Below are positions 14,642 through 15,183 of a DNA stretch of 15,183 bases, in pieces. A model generated the notes under the pieces. It did not search any database. It had not been told where the DNA came from and was given only the letters and a program-made list of their open reading frames with translations. The position numbers were made by a program, and so were the translations under genes. Origin of the DNA: Flavobacteriaceae bacterium (GTDB lineage Bacteria; Bacteroidota; Bacteroidia; Flavobacteriales; Flavobacteriaceae); assembly GCA_002702745.1 (NCBI GenBank), contig PABM01000030.1, forward strand, positions 13,052-28,234, given 5' to 3'. The stretch's first letter is position 1. Every line of letters begins with the position of its first letter.

Positions 14642-15135
14642 TGTAGCTTCTTAGTCATATGTACATCGCAATTATGATGAGAAGTGTCACCCATTGGTCC
14701 ATTAAAATTTTCAAAACCAAATATTTTATATAAGTGGTGAGATGTTTTTAACGCAGAAGTAGACTCTAAATAACACAAATCATACTTAACCTCTTTTGCA
14801 AAATCTAAACATAATTTTAAAAGGTATTTTCCTAATCCTTTTCCTCTGAGTGATTTATGAAAATAAAACTTTTGCAGTTCACATATGTTTTCATGTGTGC
14901 CATTGAGCTGCTTAATTCCACAACCACCCAAAACACACCCCTCCTTTTCAACAACATAATATATATTTCTTGAATCTTGGTATGCTTCATACATACTTAA
15001 GGTGTCTTTATCGGCATATGCCGTTCCAACTAATGGTAATCCTAATTCGTAAAATACCCCCTTAATAACTCCACATACTTGCTTGTTATCATTCTTCTCA
15101 ATAACCCTAATGTTATATCCATTATATTGAAGCAT
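14638..15135 (-). CDS. GNAT family N-acetyltransferase
   Basis: A 165-residue acetyltransferase of the GNAT superfamily. The acetyl-CoA pyrophosphate loop is LRGKGLGKYLL (about residues 95-105), preceded by the beta strand ELQKFYFHK and an earlier strand VLGGCGIKQL. The C-terminal motif YLESTSALKTSHHLYKIFGFENF is the usual GNAT end with its Tyr-x-x-x-GF. The substrate cannot be told from sequence. It is translationally coupled to prmC, and I recall the same GNAT-prmC pair facing ribD in other Flavobacteriia; the link to release-factor modification, if any, is unknown. The ATG at 15135 starts directly before the domain. No exact TAnnTTTG is seen in front of it; TATTTTTC at 15174-15167 is one mismatch away. 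Confidence 0.87.
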   Translation of the reverse strand: MLQYNGYNIRVIEKNDNKQVCGVIKGVFYELGLPLVGTAYADKDTLSMYEAYQDSRNIYYVVEKEGCVLGGCGIKQLNGTHENICELQKFYFHKSLRGKGLGKYLLKLCLDFAKEVKYDLCYLESTSALKTSHHLYKIFGFENFNGPMGDTSHHNCDVHMTKKLQ

Positions 15136-15142
15136 TTTATAC

Positions 15143-15150
15143 TATTTTTG
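15143..15150 (+). promoter_or_regulatory. -7 promoter element for the rightward gene (probable ribD)
   Basis: TATTTTTG on the plus strand is an exact TAnnTTTG match. Four bases separate it from the GTG at 15155, the same spacing as at the glycosyltransferase start, so the message would be leaderless. Confidence 0.5.
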
Positions 15151-15154
15151 TATT

Positions 15155-15183
15155 GTGAATATACACGAAAAATATATTAGTAG
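15155..15183 (+). CDS. ribD: Probable RibD (riboflavin biosynthesis) N-terminal fragment, runs off right edge
   Basis: From the GTG at 15155 the frame stays open to the window edge and reads (M)NIHEKYIS. Flavobacterial RibD proteins, as I remember them, begin MNIHEKYI followed by Arg or Ser and a CxxLAKNGLG segment; RibD is the bifunctional pyrimidine deaminase and reductase of riboflavin synthesis. I also recall ribD lying opposite a GNAT-prmC pair in this group. A -7 element 4 bases upstream supports a gene start here. Only nine codons are visible, there is no in-frame ATG and the catalytic motifs lie outside, so the call is tentative. Confidence 0.5.

Noticed and set aside
1..15183. tRNA, rRNA, riboswitch, CRISPR array, insertion sequence, integrase or toxin-antitoxin genes.
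   Set aside because: I looked for them and found none. Every gap is under 90 bases and the genes are conserved housekeeping types, so there is no support for a mobile or defence island here.

Overview
The window looks like a chromosomal housekeeping region from an AT-rich member of the Bacteroidota, most likely a marine-type Flavobacteriia. Four things support this. The proteins include phylum-typical families (the divergent Bacteroidota RpoZ, a DUF4835/PorD-like protein, a DUF6913 protein, a FabI of flavobacterial type). Several starts carry the Bacteroidota -7 promoter element TAnnTTTG. Shine-Dalgarno sequences are largely absent. The gene order resembles the flavobacterial bamD-rpoZ-coaBC-DUF4835-recN block. 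By my count only about 0.4 kb of 15.2 kb is non-coding and no gap exceeds 86 bases, which suggests a streamlined genome. I saw no mobile element, tRNA, rRNA, CRISPR array or phage gene.

Layout. Positions 1-1138 (minus): a GT2 membrane glycosyltransferase followed by the 5' end of a YbbR-like gene that runs off the left edge. A strong rho-independent terminator at about 1163-1198 separates this pair from fabI (1225-2040, minus), which has its own -7 element. Positions 2070-6979 (minus) form a tight operon read bamD, rpoZ, coaBC, DUF4835, recN, covering outer-membrane assembly, the RNA polymerase omega subunit, coenzyme A synthesis, a secreted envelope protein and DNA repair. DUF6913 (7031-7552, minus) is divergent from a two-gene unit (7603-9260, plus). 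That unit encodes the two halves of a UshA-type 5'-nucleotidase as separate proteins in reversed order. A small DUF2892 membrane protein and DNA ligase LigA (9262-11522, minus) follow. LigA is divergent from a secreted GH20 beta-N-acetylhexosaminidase translationally coupled to cutC (11582-13782, plus). The right end has GNAT acetyltransferase and prmC (minus) converging on cutC, and probably the first nine codons of ribD leaving the right edge on the plus strand.

How the genes work together. Most are core functions: fatty-acid elongation, CoA, DNA repair and replication, transcription, translation termination and outer-membrane biogenesis. The accessory flavour is periplasmic or secreted nutrient scavenging: split 5'-nucleotidase for phosphate and nucleosides, GH20 for amino sugars. 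Six starts have an exact TAnnTTTG 4-18 bases upstream, implying very short or leaderless mRNAs. I did not find a clear new defence or mobile system. The points most worth checking are the overlapping divergent promoters at 7571-7602, the palindrome between ligA and the GH20 gene, the reversed split UshA, the GH20-CutC coupling with a short CutC, and the apparent absence of dapA from its usual place.
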